A stretch of 64,000 nucleotides of DNA from Okeania sp. SIO2B3 (GCF_010672525.1 NZ_JAAHGH010000006.1:84933-148932); one strand, 5' to 3'. Positions 10,718 through 19,323 are shown, counted from the first letter of the stretch. Numbers and translations: made by a program. Notes: generated by a model not told the origin, from the letters alone.

Positions 10718-11173
10718 ATGAATTTTATTAAACTTGGTAAACTGGCCAAAAGTTTAACAGGAGCGATCGCTGCTTATATAAGTTTTTTCTCAATTGTCAT
10801 TGTCACCCCTACTCTTGCTAAAACTCCCATAGGAGAATTACAACGTGGTGACAATGCGACTATTTCCGGGCAAGTCATAGGAATTTCGGGCGATGAATTT
10901 ATGCTTGATGATGGCACAGGACAAATTTTAGTTGATACTGATGATCGGGAAACCACAAACTTATCAGTGGGAGAGCAAGTAAAAGTAATAGGAGAGTACG
11001 AGGATGATGATGTTGATGCTTTTTCTATTACTCGCCAAGATGAAAATGTAATTAATATTCAGTCAAATGATGATGATGATGACGATGATGATGATGATGA
11101 CGATGATGATGATGATGACGATGGTGATGATGATGACGATGACGATGACGATGACGATGATGATGACGACTAA
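10718..11173 (+). CDS. Exported OB-fold protein with poly-aspartate tail
   Basis: 151 residues. The ATG follows a strong AGGAGGT site at 10703-10709. Residues 1-35 look like a signal peptide ending 'TLAKTP', so export is likely. Residues 36-110 form a small beta-barrel of OB type (TISGQVIGIS, DDGTGQILVD, GEQVKVIGEY), close in pattern to the bacterial OB-fold (BOF/YgiW-like) proteins. Of the last 34 residues 33 are Asp, encoded by a GAT/GAC tract. Such a tail would be an intensely negative, cation-binding appendage; its length may vary by slippage. Function unknown; a Ca2+- or metal-binding periplasmic role is inference. The stop codon lies inside the direct repeat that flanks the next mobile element. 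Confidence 0.75.
   Translation: MNFIKLGKLAKSLTGAIAAYISFFSIVIVTPTLAKTPIGELQRGDNATISGQVIGISGDEFMLDDGTGQILVDTDDRETTNLSVGEQVKVIGEYEDDDVDAFSITRQDENVINIQSNDDDDDDDDDDDDDDDDDDGDDDDDDDDDDDDDDD
11069..11170 (+). repeat. GAT/GAC trinucleotide repeat coding for poly-Asp
   Basis: 34 consecutive codons are GAT or GAC except for one GGT. The mixed codon use suggests an old, selected tract rather than a very recent expansion. Confidence 0.95.
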
Positions 11174-11181
11174 TATAGAAT

Positions 11182-11420
11182 GGCGTTGGTGATTTGAGGT
11201 ATGATTTTGCCCCCCTAGCCCCCCAATTTTGGGGGGAATAAAACTCTAAAAGTCCCCCTTTAATCCCCCTCCCGTCCCCCTTAGAAAGGGGGAAGCCAGA
11301 GGATGCTTCGCTTTTGAACGATGGGAAGCCAGATGTTGCTTCGCTTTTTGTTGAAAGGGGGATGCGCGGGGGCTTTACCAGAACCAAACAATCGCACATT
11401 CATACTTCTATTCAGCAACG
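11182..11420. mobile_element. Miniature inverted-repeat element, GGCGTTG family, copy 1
   Basis: Starts GGCGTTGGTGATTTGAGG and ends with ATTCATACTTCTATTCAGC then AACG, the inverted form of the same end. The interior has paired CCCCC/GGGGG tracts. It is flanked by a 13-bp near-perfect direct repeat (11169-11181 and 11421-11433, 12 of 13 identical), consistent with a target duplication. No transposase is encoded. Confidence 0.75.
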
Positions 11421-11433
11421 ACTAATATACAAT

Positions 11434-11656
11434 GGCATTGGTGATTTGAGGTATTATATCATGTCCCGATCAGAGCGCGATAGAACTCCGTGACTTTTAC
11501 TCGACCAAAAAACTTTCTCCTTCTACTCCGGTTTCTTCTTCTCTCCTGACTTCCCCTCCCAGGAGGGGAGGGGTTAGGGGTGGGTTGGGAGGGGCGAGGG
11601 GTGGGTTGACTCCTAAAAAATTAAGATGAATATCATACACGCGCTTTAACAACGCC
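11434..11656. mobile_element. Miniature inverted-repeat element, GGCGTTG family, copy 2
   Basis: Starts GGCATTGGTGATTTGAGG directly after copy 1 and ends ATCATACACGCGCTTTAAC then AACGCC. The interior carries the 'GGAGGGGAGGGG' block seen in many gaps of this window. Together the two copies fill nearly the whole 585-bp gap; no gene is seen in it. Confidence 0.7.
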
Positions 11657-11758
11657 AGATATTATATACATAGGACTTACCTAGAAACCGGGTTTATCCA
11701 CGAAATTTCTTGAAGGAAAATAAATCCGGTTTTTTCCTGACTCCTGACTCCTCAAACT

Positions 11759-13957
11759 CTATTTAGTCTTTTGCCAATCTTCCAACGCTGCAATAATAAA
11801 GCTACTAGCAGGGTGATTCAGGAATTGTTCAACACCAGCAATTCCACCAGCTTTTATAGCACTGAATATTCTTCCTGCCTTAGTTGTATTATTATCAATT
11901 TGTGTAATTACTTCAGTAGCAATTTTCATTTTGCCTGCCGTTGTATCTGACGGGTAAGTTTCATCAAGTTGAGCTAATAATTCTTGAATATCTTTTGCTG
12001 CTTGTGCTAAATTTTGTTGTTCCTGAGATTCGTGAATTGTTCGAGCAATTTTTGAGTCTTTAATTTCTCCTTTACCAGCTAAACCATAAATTTCTCTTCC
12101 GCTACCAGCGAAACCATCAATTTTTTCTTTGTTGGCAACTGCTCCATGAATTTCTTGAGCATGAATTTGGTCTCCACTACTTTCTGACATTTTTGTATCT
12201 CCTTGATTACTATAATTTTCTATATTAACACCAGGGCGATTAACTGCTGCGCTTAATACACCTTTATACCATTCAATATCTTTTTCTCTCTGTGCTAATA
12301 CTGCTCGAAGTTGTTCTGGTGAAAGTGCTTTCAACTCATTATAAGTATCGAAATATTCTTTATCTAATATTGAATGATCAGCTTCAGGTTTAGTGTCAGC
12401 TCTAATCAATAATTTGTCGTTATTTTCGCCTCGAACTTCAAAAGAACGCATTTTTATTTCTGCTTCTGGATGGTCTTTTTGTAGTTTCTCAAATGAATAT
12501 GCAGCTATTCGGGGGTCTACTCCTTGATTATGATAAAGGTCTAAGGTATTCACCAAAGGTTTGATAAATTCTGCAAACTCCCCTTCTTCAAAATTTTTAT
12601 CTTCATCGGCAGGTTTTCGGCGCACACGCTCATCCAAACTTTGTTCTGGTGGAAGTTTGAGAAAGTCTGGTCGTTTATCTGGAGGCAGGCGCATATAAAT
12701 ATAATCGCATTTGATATCGTCTAGTTTGGTTGTGGTTGTTATTCCCCAGTCTTCAAGAAAAGCTCCGGTTAAAGTTGCTCCTGTGAGGTCAGCTTGGTCT
12801 AAAAATGTTCCTACTAATTTGGCACGAGAAAGGTTTGCATCTTGAAGGTTGGCTAAGTTGAGATTCGCTTCTATGAAACTGGCATTAGTTAGGTTTGCTC
12901 CGCGGAGATTTATTCCTTGGAGAGCAAAGCGATCTAAGTTGATGTTTTCACCTTCACCAGTTTTGACTAACTCTCTGACTTTGGCATCTTTTAGATAGGT
13001 TTTTCCTGGTCGTATACGGTCTAGTTTTATAGTGTTTTTCCAAATAGTGCGGGTTATGTTAGCTCCTCTAAAATCTGTACTTTTGAGAGTAGCATTAGTG
13101 AAGTCAGTATCAGTTAAATTGGCATCTCTGAAAGAGGTTCCACCTATGGCAGCAAAGGCAATAGCTGTATTGCGAATTAGAGAGTATTTTTTATCTCCTT
13201 TAATTGCTTGACAAGCAATGTAAGCACTTAAGAGTGTCTGGAATAAGGTTCCGGCTCCAATGAAACCGAAGCCAAAGCTTTCGCTTTCAAGTAGGAATTC
13301 ATATATGAATACGTTTAAAGCTAGGGTTCCGCTTACGGTGAAGGTTCCGGCTACAGCTACAGCCACGACTCCAGCTACAGCAAAGGTTCCTATGAGGGCA
13401 AAGACTTCGATGAAGGTGAAGACGAATGCTCCAGCTACCGCGAAAGCTCCAATAACGATTCCGGTGAACATTCCGGCTACGGAGAAGCATACGGCTATTG
13501 CTACAGTTAAGGCTCCGGCAATAGCTCCGGGGAAAGCTGAGTCTTCTATTTTATTAGAAACAAACCTCATCCAGGATATAATAGTTATAATTAAGCATAC
13601 CCAACCAGCAATTTGAGTCATTAAATCAGATGAATCACCCTTTATTAACACAGGTGTTACTAACATCAAAAAAATTATTGAAATGAATAGACTCAAATAA
13701 GCTGATATACAAACTAAAACAAAAGCACCAGCAAGCAAAACTACCACCCAACGCTTCTGTAACCCCGCCTTAGCTCCACAAAACTTAGCCCCCCTTAGAT
13801 TTACCCCACTAAAATTAGTACCCCGAATATCAGCAAAACTGAAATCTGCATCAGACAAATTTTCTCCCTTAAAAGACAGACCTCTAAGATTAGCTCCTTG
13901 GAAATTTCGTTCACCTTGTTGATATTGTTGCAATATTTCACGTTTACGCCGATTCAT
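11759..13957 (-). CDS. Membrane pentapeptide-repeat protein with long C-terminal domain
   Basis: 732 residues. 1-65: pentapeptide repeats of A(D/N)LxX type (GANLRGLSF, LSDADFSFADIRG). 70-270: Ala/Gly/Val/Phe-rich, about six to eight transmembrane segments. 275-310 and 350-410: further pentapeptide blocks, so the quadrilateral beta-helix is split by the membrane region. 410-560: charged, helical. 565-650: short 'EIHGAVAN / EIYGLAGKG' strands. 655-732: a helical end domain ('AAKDIQELLAQLDETYP', 'AIKAGGIAGVEQF') that I recognise from memory as a recurring C-terminal piece of cyanobacterial proteins with varied N-termini, though I cannot name it. Membrane-anchored scaffold or signalling adaptor is the best guess; no catalytic residues are seen. 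Confidence 0.8.
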   Translation of the reverse strand: MNRRKREILQQYQQGERNFQGANLRGLSFKGENLSDADFSFADIRGTNFSGVNLRGAKFCGAKAGLQKRWVVVLLAGAFVLVCISAYLSLFISIIFLMLVTPVLIKGDSSDLMTQIAGWVCLIITIISWMRFVSNKIEDSAFPGAIAGALTVAIAVCFSVAGMFTGIVIGAFAVAGAFVFTFIEVFALIGTFAVAGVVAVAVAGTFTVSGTLALNVFIYEFLLESESFGFGFIGAGTLFQTLLSAYIACQAIKGDKKYSLIRNTAIAFAAIGGTSFRDANLTDTDFTNATLKSTDFRGANITRTIWKNTIKLDRIRPGKTYLKDAKVRELVKTGEGENINLDRFALQGINLRGANLTNASFIEANLNLANLQDANLSRAKLVGTFLDQADLTGATLTGAFLEDWGITTTTKLDDIKCDYIYMRLPPDKRPDFLKLPPEQSLDERVRRKPADEDKNFEEGEFAEFIKPLVNTLDLYHNQGVDPRIAAYSFEKLQKDHPEAEIKMRSFEVRGENNDKLLIRADTKPEADHSILDKEYFDTYNELKALSPEQLRAVLAQREKDIEWYKGVLSAAVNRPGVNIENYSNQGDTKMSESSGDQIHAQEIHGAVANKEKIDGFAGSGREIYGLAGKGEIKDSKIARTIHESQEQQNLAQAAKDIQELLAQLDETYPSDTTAGKMKIATEVITQIDNNTTKAGRIFSAIKAGGIAGVEQFLNHPASSFIIAALEDWQKTK

Positions 13958-14033
13958 ATTTTTTATCTATTAATAATGATTTAGTAAAGGAACATTGGAA
14001 AAATGACCACTGGTTTTAAAACTCCTAACAATT

Positions 14034-14149
14034 ATGTAGGTTGGGTTGAGGAACGTAGCTTGCTTCCCGCAGGGTAACCCAACAACAACAAATATAGCAA
14101 AAAATATAGGTATCTGTTGGGTTGCGCTGTCGCTTAACCCAACCTACAT
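14034..14149. repeat. Inverted-repeat hairpin element (ATGTAGGTTGGGTT ends)
   Basis: ATGTAGGTTGGGTTGAG on the left and AACCCAACCTACAT on the right are inverted copies of each other; the interior has a second pair (AACCCAACA / TGTTGGGTT). A half copy is at about 49345-49380. It sits upstream of the pentapeptide gene start. Confidence 0.75.
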
Positions 14150-14160
14150 TTCAAATAAAC

Positions 14161-14309
14161 GGCGTTGCTGATTCTGGGTATGATGCAAGCCCCCCTAACC
14201 CCCCAAAATTGGGGGGGATAAAACTCTAAAATTCCCCCAAAATTGGGGGATTTAGGGGGCTTTCCCAGAACCAAATAATCGCTCATTCATACTTCAATTC
14301 AGCAACGCC
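14161..14309. mobile_element. Miniature inverted-repeat element, GGCGTTG family, copy 3 (with 8-bp target duplication)
   Basis: 149 bp. Left end GGCGTTGCTGATTCTGGGTA; right end read in reverse GGCGTTGCTGAATTGAAGTA. Both sides are flanked by AAATAAAC (14153-14160 and 14310-14317), a clean 8-bp target duplication. The right end is inside the cytosine deaminase reading frame and supplies its last eight codons and stop. Confidence 0.85.
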
Positions 14310-15635
14310 AAATAAACTATCTAATTCACAATAATCAGGTAAACTTCTATCAATAACTCGACCATTTCTTAATACCACCCTATCATGTTGAGACCGTGAC
14401 AAAAGTTCGCTAAAATTCCTACCTTTAAACAGAATTAAATCGGCAGATAATCCAACTCTAATTCTGCCAATATTAGGCAAACCAATTAAATCCGCAGGAG
14501 TCTTAGTAACAGCATTCGGCCAATCCCCATAAGGCATATCTAAATGAGCAATTCTGACTGACATATTAAACACTTCCAAAACATCATGGTCACCAAATCC
14601 AAAAAACGGGTCGCGACAATTATCACTGGCAATAGCAACAGAAATTCCCTGTTTTTTCAATTCATGTAATAAAGTCACACCCCGCCATCTCGGAGTATAA
14701 TTATCTTGCCGATTTTGCAGATAAAGATTACACATTGGCAGACTCACAATACTAATACCAGCTTCCTTAACTAACTCTAGAGTTTCTGTTACTTTTTCCT
14801 GAGTTTGTACAGCCAAACTACAACAATGTCCGCAGATAATTTCCCCAGAAAATTGATGACTAATTGCCTTCTCAGCAACCTTATGTAAAACCCTAGAATT
14901 AGGGTCTCCATTTTCATCAGTATGTAAGTCTAAATCTAATTGTCTTTCTTTCGCCAGACTAAATAATCTATCTAATTGATTATCTATATCTGAACTCATA
15001 AATGGAACCGCTCCTAATATCCCACCAACATCAGCAACTTTATCAGCTAATTTTTCTCCAGCTTCACTAAGATAATAATCCCCAGTAACCAAAGAAACAG
15101 GTTGTAATATTAATCGACCTTCCCAATCTTTTTGTAACGCTTGAAATACTTCCAAACTAATATTTGCCTGTTCTGCAAAACAGTCAAGATGAGTCCGAAT
15201 AGCCTTTGTACCATGAGCATAACTACACTTCAGACCAAATTCCATCCGGCGGTAAATATCTTCAGCATTCCAATATTCTTTCGCATCCCTAGCTCCCGCA
15301 TCCAAAGCGCCATTAAAACTACCATCTGAGTTAGGCGATCGCACCCAGATATGACCTTTATCTAGATGGGTGTGCATATCCACAAAACATGGCCAAACCT
15401 GGCCACCTTTGAGGTCTATTGTAGGAATATTAGTTTCCAGAGAGGGCAAATGTGTTGAGGAGTAGACGACTTGTGTAATAAGTCCTTCACTAATTTCGAT
15501 ATCCATCAGTGATAAACCCTCCCTAGTTTGACTAGGTATGTCAAAATCAGTTTCTACAAGACATACAGGTATATGAGCATTTTTTAGCCAATAGTGATGA
15601 TTATCATAAATTACAGAAAATTGTTGATTATTCAT
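14283..15635 (-). CDS. Cytosine deaminase-like amidohydrolase with MITE-derived C-terminus
   Basis: 450 residues, amidohydrolase superfamily. Metal-site motifs are in order: MHTHLDKG (about 88), LHTDENGDPN with the next His ligand, GHCCSLA, and the Asp ligand in SDNCRDPFFGFG. The layout and 'HTHLDKG' match the CodA/cytosine deaminase and related N-acyl deaminase group (E. coli CodA is about 427 residues), which hydrolyse cytosine to uracil and ammonia in pyrimidine salvage; exact substrate is inferred. The last eight residues (GVAELKYE) and stop come from the element at 14161-14309. Removing the element and one target repeat restores an ending SLF-EM-stop. The start region is adjacent to another repeat element (15642). 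Confidence 0.82.
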   Translation of the reverse strand: MNNQQFSVIYDNHHYWLKNAHIPVCLVETDFDIPSQTREGLSLMDIEISEGLITQVVYSSTHLPSLETNIPTIDLKGGQVWPCFVDMHTHLDKGHIWVRSPNSDGSFNGALDAGARDAKEYWNAEDIYRRMEFGLKCSYAHGTKAIRTHLDCFAEQANISLEVFQALQKDWEGRLILQPVSLVTGDYYLSEAGEKLADKVADVGGILGAVPFMSSDIDNQLDRLFSLAKERQLDLDLHTDENGDPNSRVLHKVAEKAISHQFSGEIICGHCCSLAVQTQEKVTETLELVKEAGISIVSLPMCNLYLQNRQDNYTPRWRGVTLLHELKKQGISVAIASDNCRDPFFGFGDHDVLEVFNMSVRIAHLDMPYGDWPNAVTKTPADLIGLPNIGRIRVGLSADLILFKGRNFSELLSRSQHDRVVLRNGRVIDRSLPDYCELDSLFGVAELKYE

Positions 15636-15641
15636 AATATC

Positions 15642-15832
15642 GGTGTTGGTGAATTAGTGTATGATATTAATCTTAATTATTTAGGAGTCAACCCACCCCT
15701 CGCCCCTCCCCCTCCCCTCCTGGGAGGGGAAGTCAGGAGTCAGGAGGGAAAAAAAAAGAAGGAAGAGGAAGAACAGGAGAAGAAGAAGAAAGTTTTTTGA
15801 TCACTAATTATCCGGACATGATTATATCATGG
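15642..15832. mobile_element. Chimeric miniature element upstream of the cytosine deaminase gene
   Basis: Begins GGTGTTGGTGAATTAGTGTA, like the left end of the GGCGTTG family, contains the 'GTCAACCCACCCCTCGCCCC' block and ends with CACTAATTATCCGGACATGA, the end of the TATCATGTCCGG family. It looks like a recombinant or nested pair. The remainder of the gap to 16052 holds repeated 'TTTTGACTT' units and no recognisable gene. Confidence 0.6.
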
Positions 15833-16052
15833 GAATCTCCCTACAAGGTTTGATATGTGAAGATGTAGTTGATCAATTTGAAAAGCGCTGAAAAAAATGT
15901 TCCATCTGACAAATCTTTCTACTTAAAACTTTTGACTTAAAATTTTTGACTTTTGACTTTTTAAAATTTTTGACTTTTGACTTGAGCAATAAGTGCTGTC
16001 TCCATGGCAAAATTAATGTTGAGAACACAATCGGCAAAAGGATTAATCTACA

Positions 16053-16796
16053 ATGATGACTGAATCTAGATTACAAACTGCATTAGAAAATGGCCAAGCT
16101 CTAAAAATTATCAGTGGTTTGACTAATTTTGATACAAACAGAGTAGCAGCAACCGTCAAAGCTGCCACCCTAGGTGGTGCAACCTACGTTGATATTGCTG
16201 CCGATCCTAATTTAGTACGAATGGCGCGCAGTTTAACTAACTTGCCCATCTGTGTTTCTGCCATCGAACCTACTAAATTTTTGCCAGCAGTAGAAGCAGG
16301 AGCTAATTTGATTGAAATAGGTAACTACGATCCATTCTACGCCCAAGGAATATGCTTTGAAGCGGAGGAAGTATTGGGGTTAACTCAACAAACTCGCGAT
16401 CTGTTACCTAATATTACTCTTTCTGTAACTGTTCCCCATATTTTAGAACTAGACCGACAAGTACAACTAGCTACTGAGTTAGTAAAAGCTGGTGCTGATA
16501 TTATTCAAACTGAGGGCGGCGTCAGTGCTAAACCCATTCATCCTGGAACATTAGGGTTAATTGAAAAAGCTGCCCCTACTCTAGCAGCAGCTTATGAAAT
16601 TTCTCGTGCTGTATCTGTACCTGTATTGTGTGCTTCCGGCATTTCTAATGTAACTGCGACCTTAGCTATTGCTGCGGGTGCAGCAGGAGTTGGTGTGGGT
16701 TCTGCTATTAACCGCCTCAATGATGAAGTGGCAATGATAGCTGCGGTTCGTAGTTTGGTAGAAGCTTTAGCTAGTGTTAGTTATGCGCAAGTGTAG
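16053..16796 (+). CDS. ycf23: Ycf23 / DUF561 family TIM-barrel protein
   Basis: 247 residues (or 246 from the second ATG). The sequence is typical of the conserved cyanobacterial and plastid Ycf23 family: 'KIISGLTNFD' near the start, 'GGATYVDIAADP', 'PICVSAIEP', 'GADIIQTEGG' and a C-terminal phosphate-binding-like 'GAAGVGVGSAI', all consistent with a (beta/alpha)8 barrel. The biochemical role of the family is not established to my knowledge. A weak AAAGG is about 12 nt upstream. It stands alone, with repeats on both sides. Confidence 0.88.
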   Translation: MMTESRLQTALENGQALKIISGLTNFDTNRVAATVKAATLGGATYVDIAADPNLVRMARSLTNLPICVSAIEPTKFLPAVEAGANLIEIGNYDPFYAQGICFEAEEVLGLTQQTRDLLPNITLSVTVPHILELDRQVQLATELVKAGADIIQTEGGVSAKPIHPGTLGLIEKAAPTLAAAYEISRAVSVPVLCASGISNVTATLAIAAGAAGVGVGSAINRLNDEVAMIAAVRSLVEALASVSYAQV

Positions 16797-16896
16797 CTTT
16801 TAGGTTGTTTTAGGTTTTAGGTTTTAGGTGATATCATTTTTGGTAGTATGGTTTGTGTAAAACCTGAGCAATTGCCTCCGACACGCTTCGCGAACG

Positions 16897-17121
16897 CTAC
16901 TCTTCAAGCCCTTGTGAGATGATCGGTAGGCCAGAGCGTGAAAACAAGTAAGACCTTTTGCGCTTAAGCCAAATGATTTGATATCGACTCTTTTCTATTG
17001 GGTCATGGGTAATTCGGTAATTTATTTCTAATTCATCTATACTTAGATGCTCCTGGATACTTAAGCGTTTTGGCATAGTGGCATTTGTGGAGCGTGGCTT
17101 CAGCTGTATCGCTCCGGGCAA
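16897..17121 (-). pseudogene. Remnant of an IS630-type transposase N-terminus
   Basis: The first 50 residues (MPKRLSIQEHLSIDELE..., 'DPIEKSRYQIIWL') match the N-terminal winged-helix part of IS630-family transposases as I know it. After IIWL the frame turns into unrelated Lys/Arg/Ser-rich sequence and stops, so the helix-turn-helix core and the DDE catalytic domain are gone. Part of the lost reading may continue in another frame. Non-functional. Confidence 0.6.
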
Positions 17122-17260
17122 TTATTTTGATCTCTATTATACACAAACGATGCTACTGGACATGATATCATACCAGATTCGGATGATTAAGTAGAATAAA
17201 AATGTTCTATTGAAGCGATCTTGAGGGAATATCTCAAATTTCTGCTCCGTTTCCAGTGTT

Positions 17261-17386
17261 ATATCATGTTCGGTTGAATACTTATACTTTGAAAAAAGGA
17301 AGGCAGAAGGCAGAAAGCATAAGGCAGAAGGGAAATAAAGGTTCAAAGGGAGAAGGTTTTTTATCACTAATTATCCGAATATGGTG
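17261..17386. mobile_element. TATCATGTYCGG-family miniature element, copy 1
   Basis: Starts ATATCATGTTCGGTTGAATA and ends CACTAATTATCCGAATATGG. The interior is a 'GGCAGAAGGCAGAA' purine tract. Reverse-oriented copies with the same two ends lie at 34199-34324 and 42982-43097. Confidence 0.75.
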
Positions 17387-17567
17387 TTAAATCCTGAATT
17401 TACACCTACGACTTACGACCTACGACCTAAGAACTTTATTATAACTACAGGACTTACACATAACCATCACTTATGGTAGGGGCATTTTGCTCCGCAACAT
17501 ATAAAGCGGAGCTATGCGTAGGATTGACAAAGAGATGAAAATTTTTCTTCACAGGAGTCGATTGGAT

Positions 17568-17588
17568 ATGGCGAGGAGACCTCGCCAT
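17568..17588. repeat. ATGGCGAGG hairpin
   Basis: Perfect 9-bp stem ATGGCGAGG / CCTCGCCAT with a 3-nt loop. An equal hairpin in the same context (GATTGGAT before it) is at 48068-48088. It lies in a 17451-17645 block related to the CCTCCCC-type repeats; the whole 17122-18014 gap has no gene I can support. Confidence 0.7.
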
Positions 17589-17654
17589 CCCTCGACCGCT
17601 TATTATCCCCTTAAAAGGGGAGGCACATACCCACAATTTTTCGGTAAGTATTTA

Positions 17655-17690
17655 GCTAGCCTCTTGCAGAGGAACTGCCTTAACAGCTAA
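17655..17690 (-). repeat. IS200/IS605-like right-end fragment
   Basis: Read in reverse this gives TGTTAAGGCAGTTCCTCTGC then AAGAGGC, matching the stem-loop (GTTAGCGCAGCTCCTC...GAGG) found after the tnpB tails at 52946-52976 and 54510-54545. It is probably an orphan right end. Confidence 0.5.
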
Positions 17691-17787
17691 AAATCTAAGG
17701 GTTTAAGTCCCCCACTATATTTAAAAAAGCCCTTGGTGCGCCTTTTATGAGGGTTTTAATCCTTCATTATACACCTTGAGAAGCTGA

Positions 17788-17892
17788 TATAGCAGAAGAA
17801 AGAAGGAAGAAGGAAGAAGGAAGAAGGAAAAATCTTACTTTGTCTGAGCTTTAAGCTTTTGATCTGTCCTCACCTTTCCTTCAACTGCTATA
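17788..17892. mobile_element. TATAGCAG-family miniature element, copy 1
   Basis: Left end TATAGCAGAAG followed by (GAAGAAG)n; right end TTCCTTCAACTGCTATA. The middle carries 'TGTCTGAGCTTTAAGCTTTTGAT'-type sequence shared with 19490-19550, 51215-51319 and 59690-59720. The TA ends suggest TA target use. Confidence 0.75.
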
Positions 17893-18002
17893 GCTGACCG
17901 CTGACTGCTATTTCAATTGGTATAAATATTTAGGTGGTATTTATACCAAATTTTTCCACCTATATCGCAGCTCAAATCAATCGAAAAAATCGCAAATTTA
18001 AC

Positions 18003-18007
18003 AGGAG
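18003..18007 (+). promoter_or_regulatory. Ribosome binding site AGGAG deciding the start at 18015
   Basis: AGGAG lies 7 nt before ATG 18015. The frame is open 27 codons further upstream, but that stretch has no such site and reads through intergenic-looking sequence. Confidence 0.8.
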
Positions 18008-18014
18008 AAAAAAA

Positions 18015-19115
18015 ATGGCTAAAAGAGTTAATTCTAAAAATACAAAGGCTGAAATTTTAGAAGCTTTTGCAGAACTAAAAAAAGAAAAATCTGCCCTAGA
18101 AGCAGAAATAAATCAGCTAAGTCAGGGAAGTAAAACTACAACTAAAACCTCTGTAGATTCAATATCAAAAAAACCAGAAAAAGAAGTCGCAAAATTTATG
18201 AACTTAAATCAAACTCATAACAAACCAAGTATGCAGTACACAATTGAAAATTTGTTGATGGTGCAAAGTGGCTTTGGTGGAGCTATCAGCGAATTATCAG
18301 AAAAACTCACTTCAGAAGCAACTAAATTAGAAGAAGTTCGACAGCAAGTGACAGAAGAAATGCAACAATTAAACAATTTGCATAGTTTAGAAAATATCGA
18401 AGAAAATACCTTAGATAATTTGATTCAACAATATGAACAAAGCGCCAAAGAATTCGAGACAGAATTTAGCGATCGCCAAGAAGAATTACAACAAGAAATA
18501 GAGTCAAATAAACAAGCTTGGTCAAAGGAACAACAGGAACATCAACGCACAATAAAAGAACGAAATGAACAACAAGATAAAACTCGCCAACGAGATGAAG
18601 AAACTTATGAATATGACTTGAATTTGCAACACAATCTAGATCTTGACCAGTATGAACAAAATAAGAAAAATTTGTATAAGGAATTAGAAGAATTTCAACA
18701 GCAACAAGAGAAAATATGGTCTGAAAGAGAGCAGTCTATTTCTGAACGGGAAAAAGAATTTGCACAGGTAAAAACTGAGGTAGAAAACTTTAAAAAAGAA
18801 CTAGAGTCTAATATTAATAACGGCAAGGAAAATGGGCGAAATATTGGTACTTATCAGGCGAAAATTAAATCTGATTTGTTGGCAAAAGAAGTCGAAGGAG
18901 AAAAGCAATTTTATGAACTACGAATTCAATCTTTACAACAGACAATTCAAAATCAAGAGCAACGAATTAAAAATTTATCTGCACAATTAGATTCCACCTT
19001 GACACAGGTTCAAGATTTAGCAGTTAAAGCCATTGAAGGTGCATCAAATTCTCGTTCATTTCAAGCCATGAAAGAAATTGTTTTAGAACAAAAGAATCAA
19101 CAAAAGAAAAATTGA
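18015..19115 (+). CDS. Long coiled-coil protein
   Basis: 366 residues from the ATG preceded by AGGAG. Residues 10-40 and about 100-350 are heptad-rich and dominated by Glu, Gln, Lys and Asn ('LKKEKSALEAEINQL', 'EEVRQQVTEEMQQL', 'EFQQQQEKIWSEREQ'), predicting an extended coiled coil. Around residues 65-90 a less charged segment ('SMQYTIENLLMVQSGFGG') could be a small folded region. No signal peptide, transmembrane segment or catalytic motif. Probably a cytoskeletal or scaffolding protein; function unknown. A terminator-like hairpin follows about 170 nt downstream. Confidence 0.75.
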   Translation: MAKRVNSKNTKAEILEAFAELKKEKSALEAEINQLSQGSKTTTKTSVDSISKKPEKEVAKFMNLNQTHNKPSMQYTIENLLMVQSGFGGAISELSEKLTSEATKLEEVRQQVTEEMQQLNNLHSLENIEENTLDNLIQQYEQSAKEFETEFSDRQEELQQEIESNKQAWSKEQQEHQRTIKERNEQQDKTRQRDEETYEYDLNLQHNLDLDQYEQNKKNLYKELEEFQQQQEKIWSEREQSISEREKEFAQVKTEVENFKKELESNINNGKENGRNIGTYQAKIKSDLLAKEVEGEKQFYELRIQSLQQTIQNQEQRIKNLSAQLDSTLTQVQDLAVKAIEGASNSRSFQAMKEIVLEQKNQQKKN

Positions 19116-19284
19116 TTTTTAGCCATTGTTTAAACTCTAATAATACTAAATCCTCTTTAGCTAGTATCTTTATTACTAGGGTAAAGCAGAAAGCTGAGGG
19201 AAACTTGAAAAAAATACCTTTCGATCAGCAGATTCATTATTATTAGACAAATTTATAAATTAAATGAACCTTTGATCCAAACCT

Positions 19285-19323
19285 TGTAGAGACTCTCCAT
19301 GAAACGTCTCTACATTTTTTTTT
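19285..19323 (+). terminator. Hairpin with T-tract downstream of the coiled-coil gene
   Basis: TGTAGAGAC (19285-19293) pairs perfectly with GTCTCTACA (19306-19314), followed by nine to ten T. It fits a rho-independent terminator, although the GTAGAGAC hairpin is also a common dispersed cyanobacterial repeat. Confidence 0.6.

Noticed and set aside
11052..11399. His/Arg-rich 115-codon minus-strand frame
   Set aside because: Antisense of the GAT/GAC tract plus mobile-element sequence; no ribosome binding site or conserved motif.
13260..13616. Ala/Thr/Val-rich 118-codon plus-strand frame
   Set aside because: Antisense of the transmembrane region of the pentapeptide-repeat gene; no independent evidence.
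17137..17367. 76-codon minus-strand frame
   Set aside because: It reads through the purine tract and ends of a TATCATGTYCGG miniature element.
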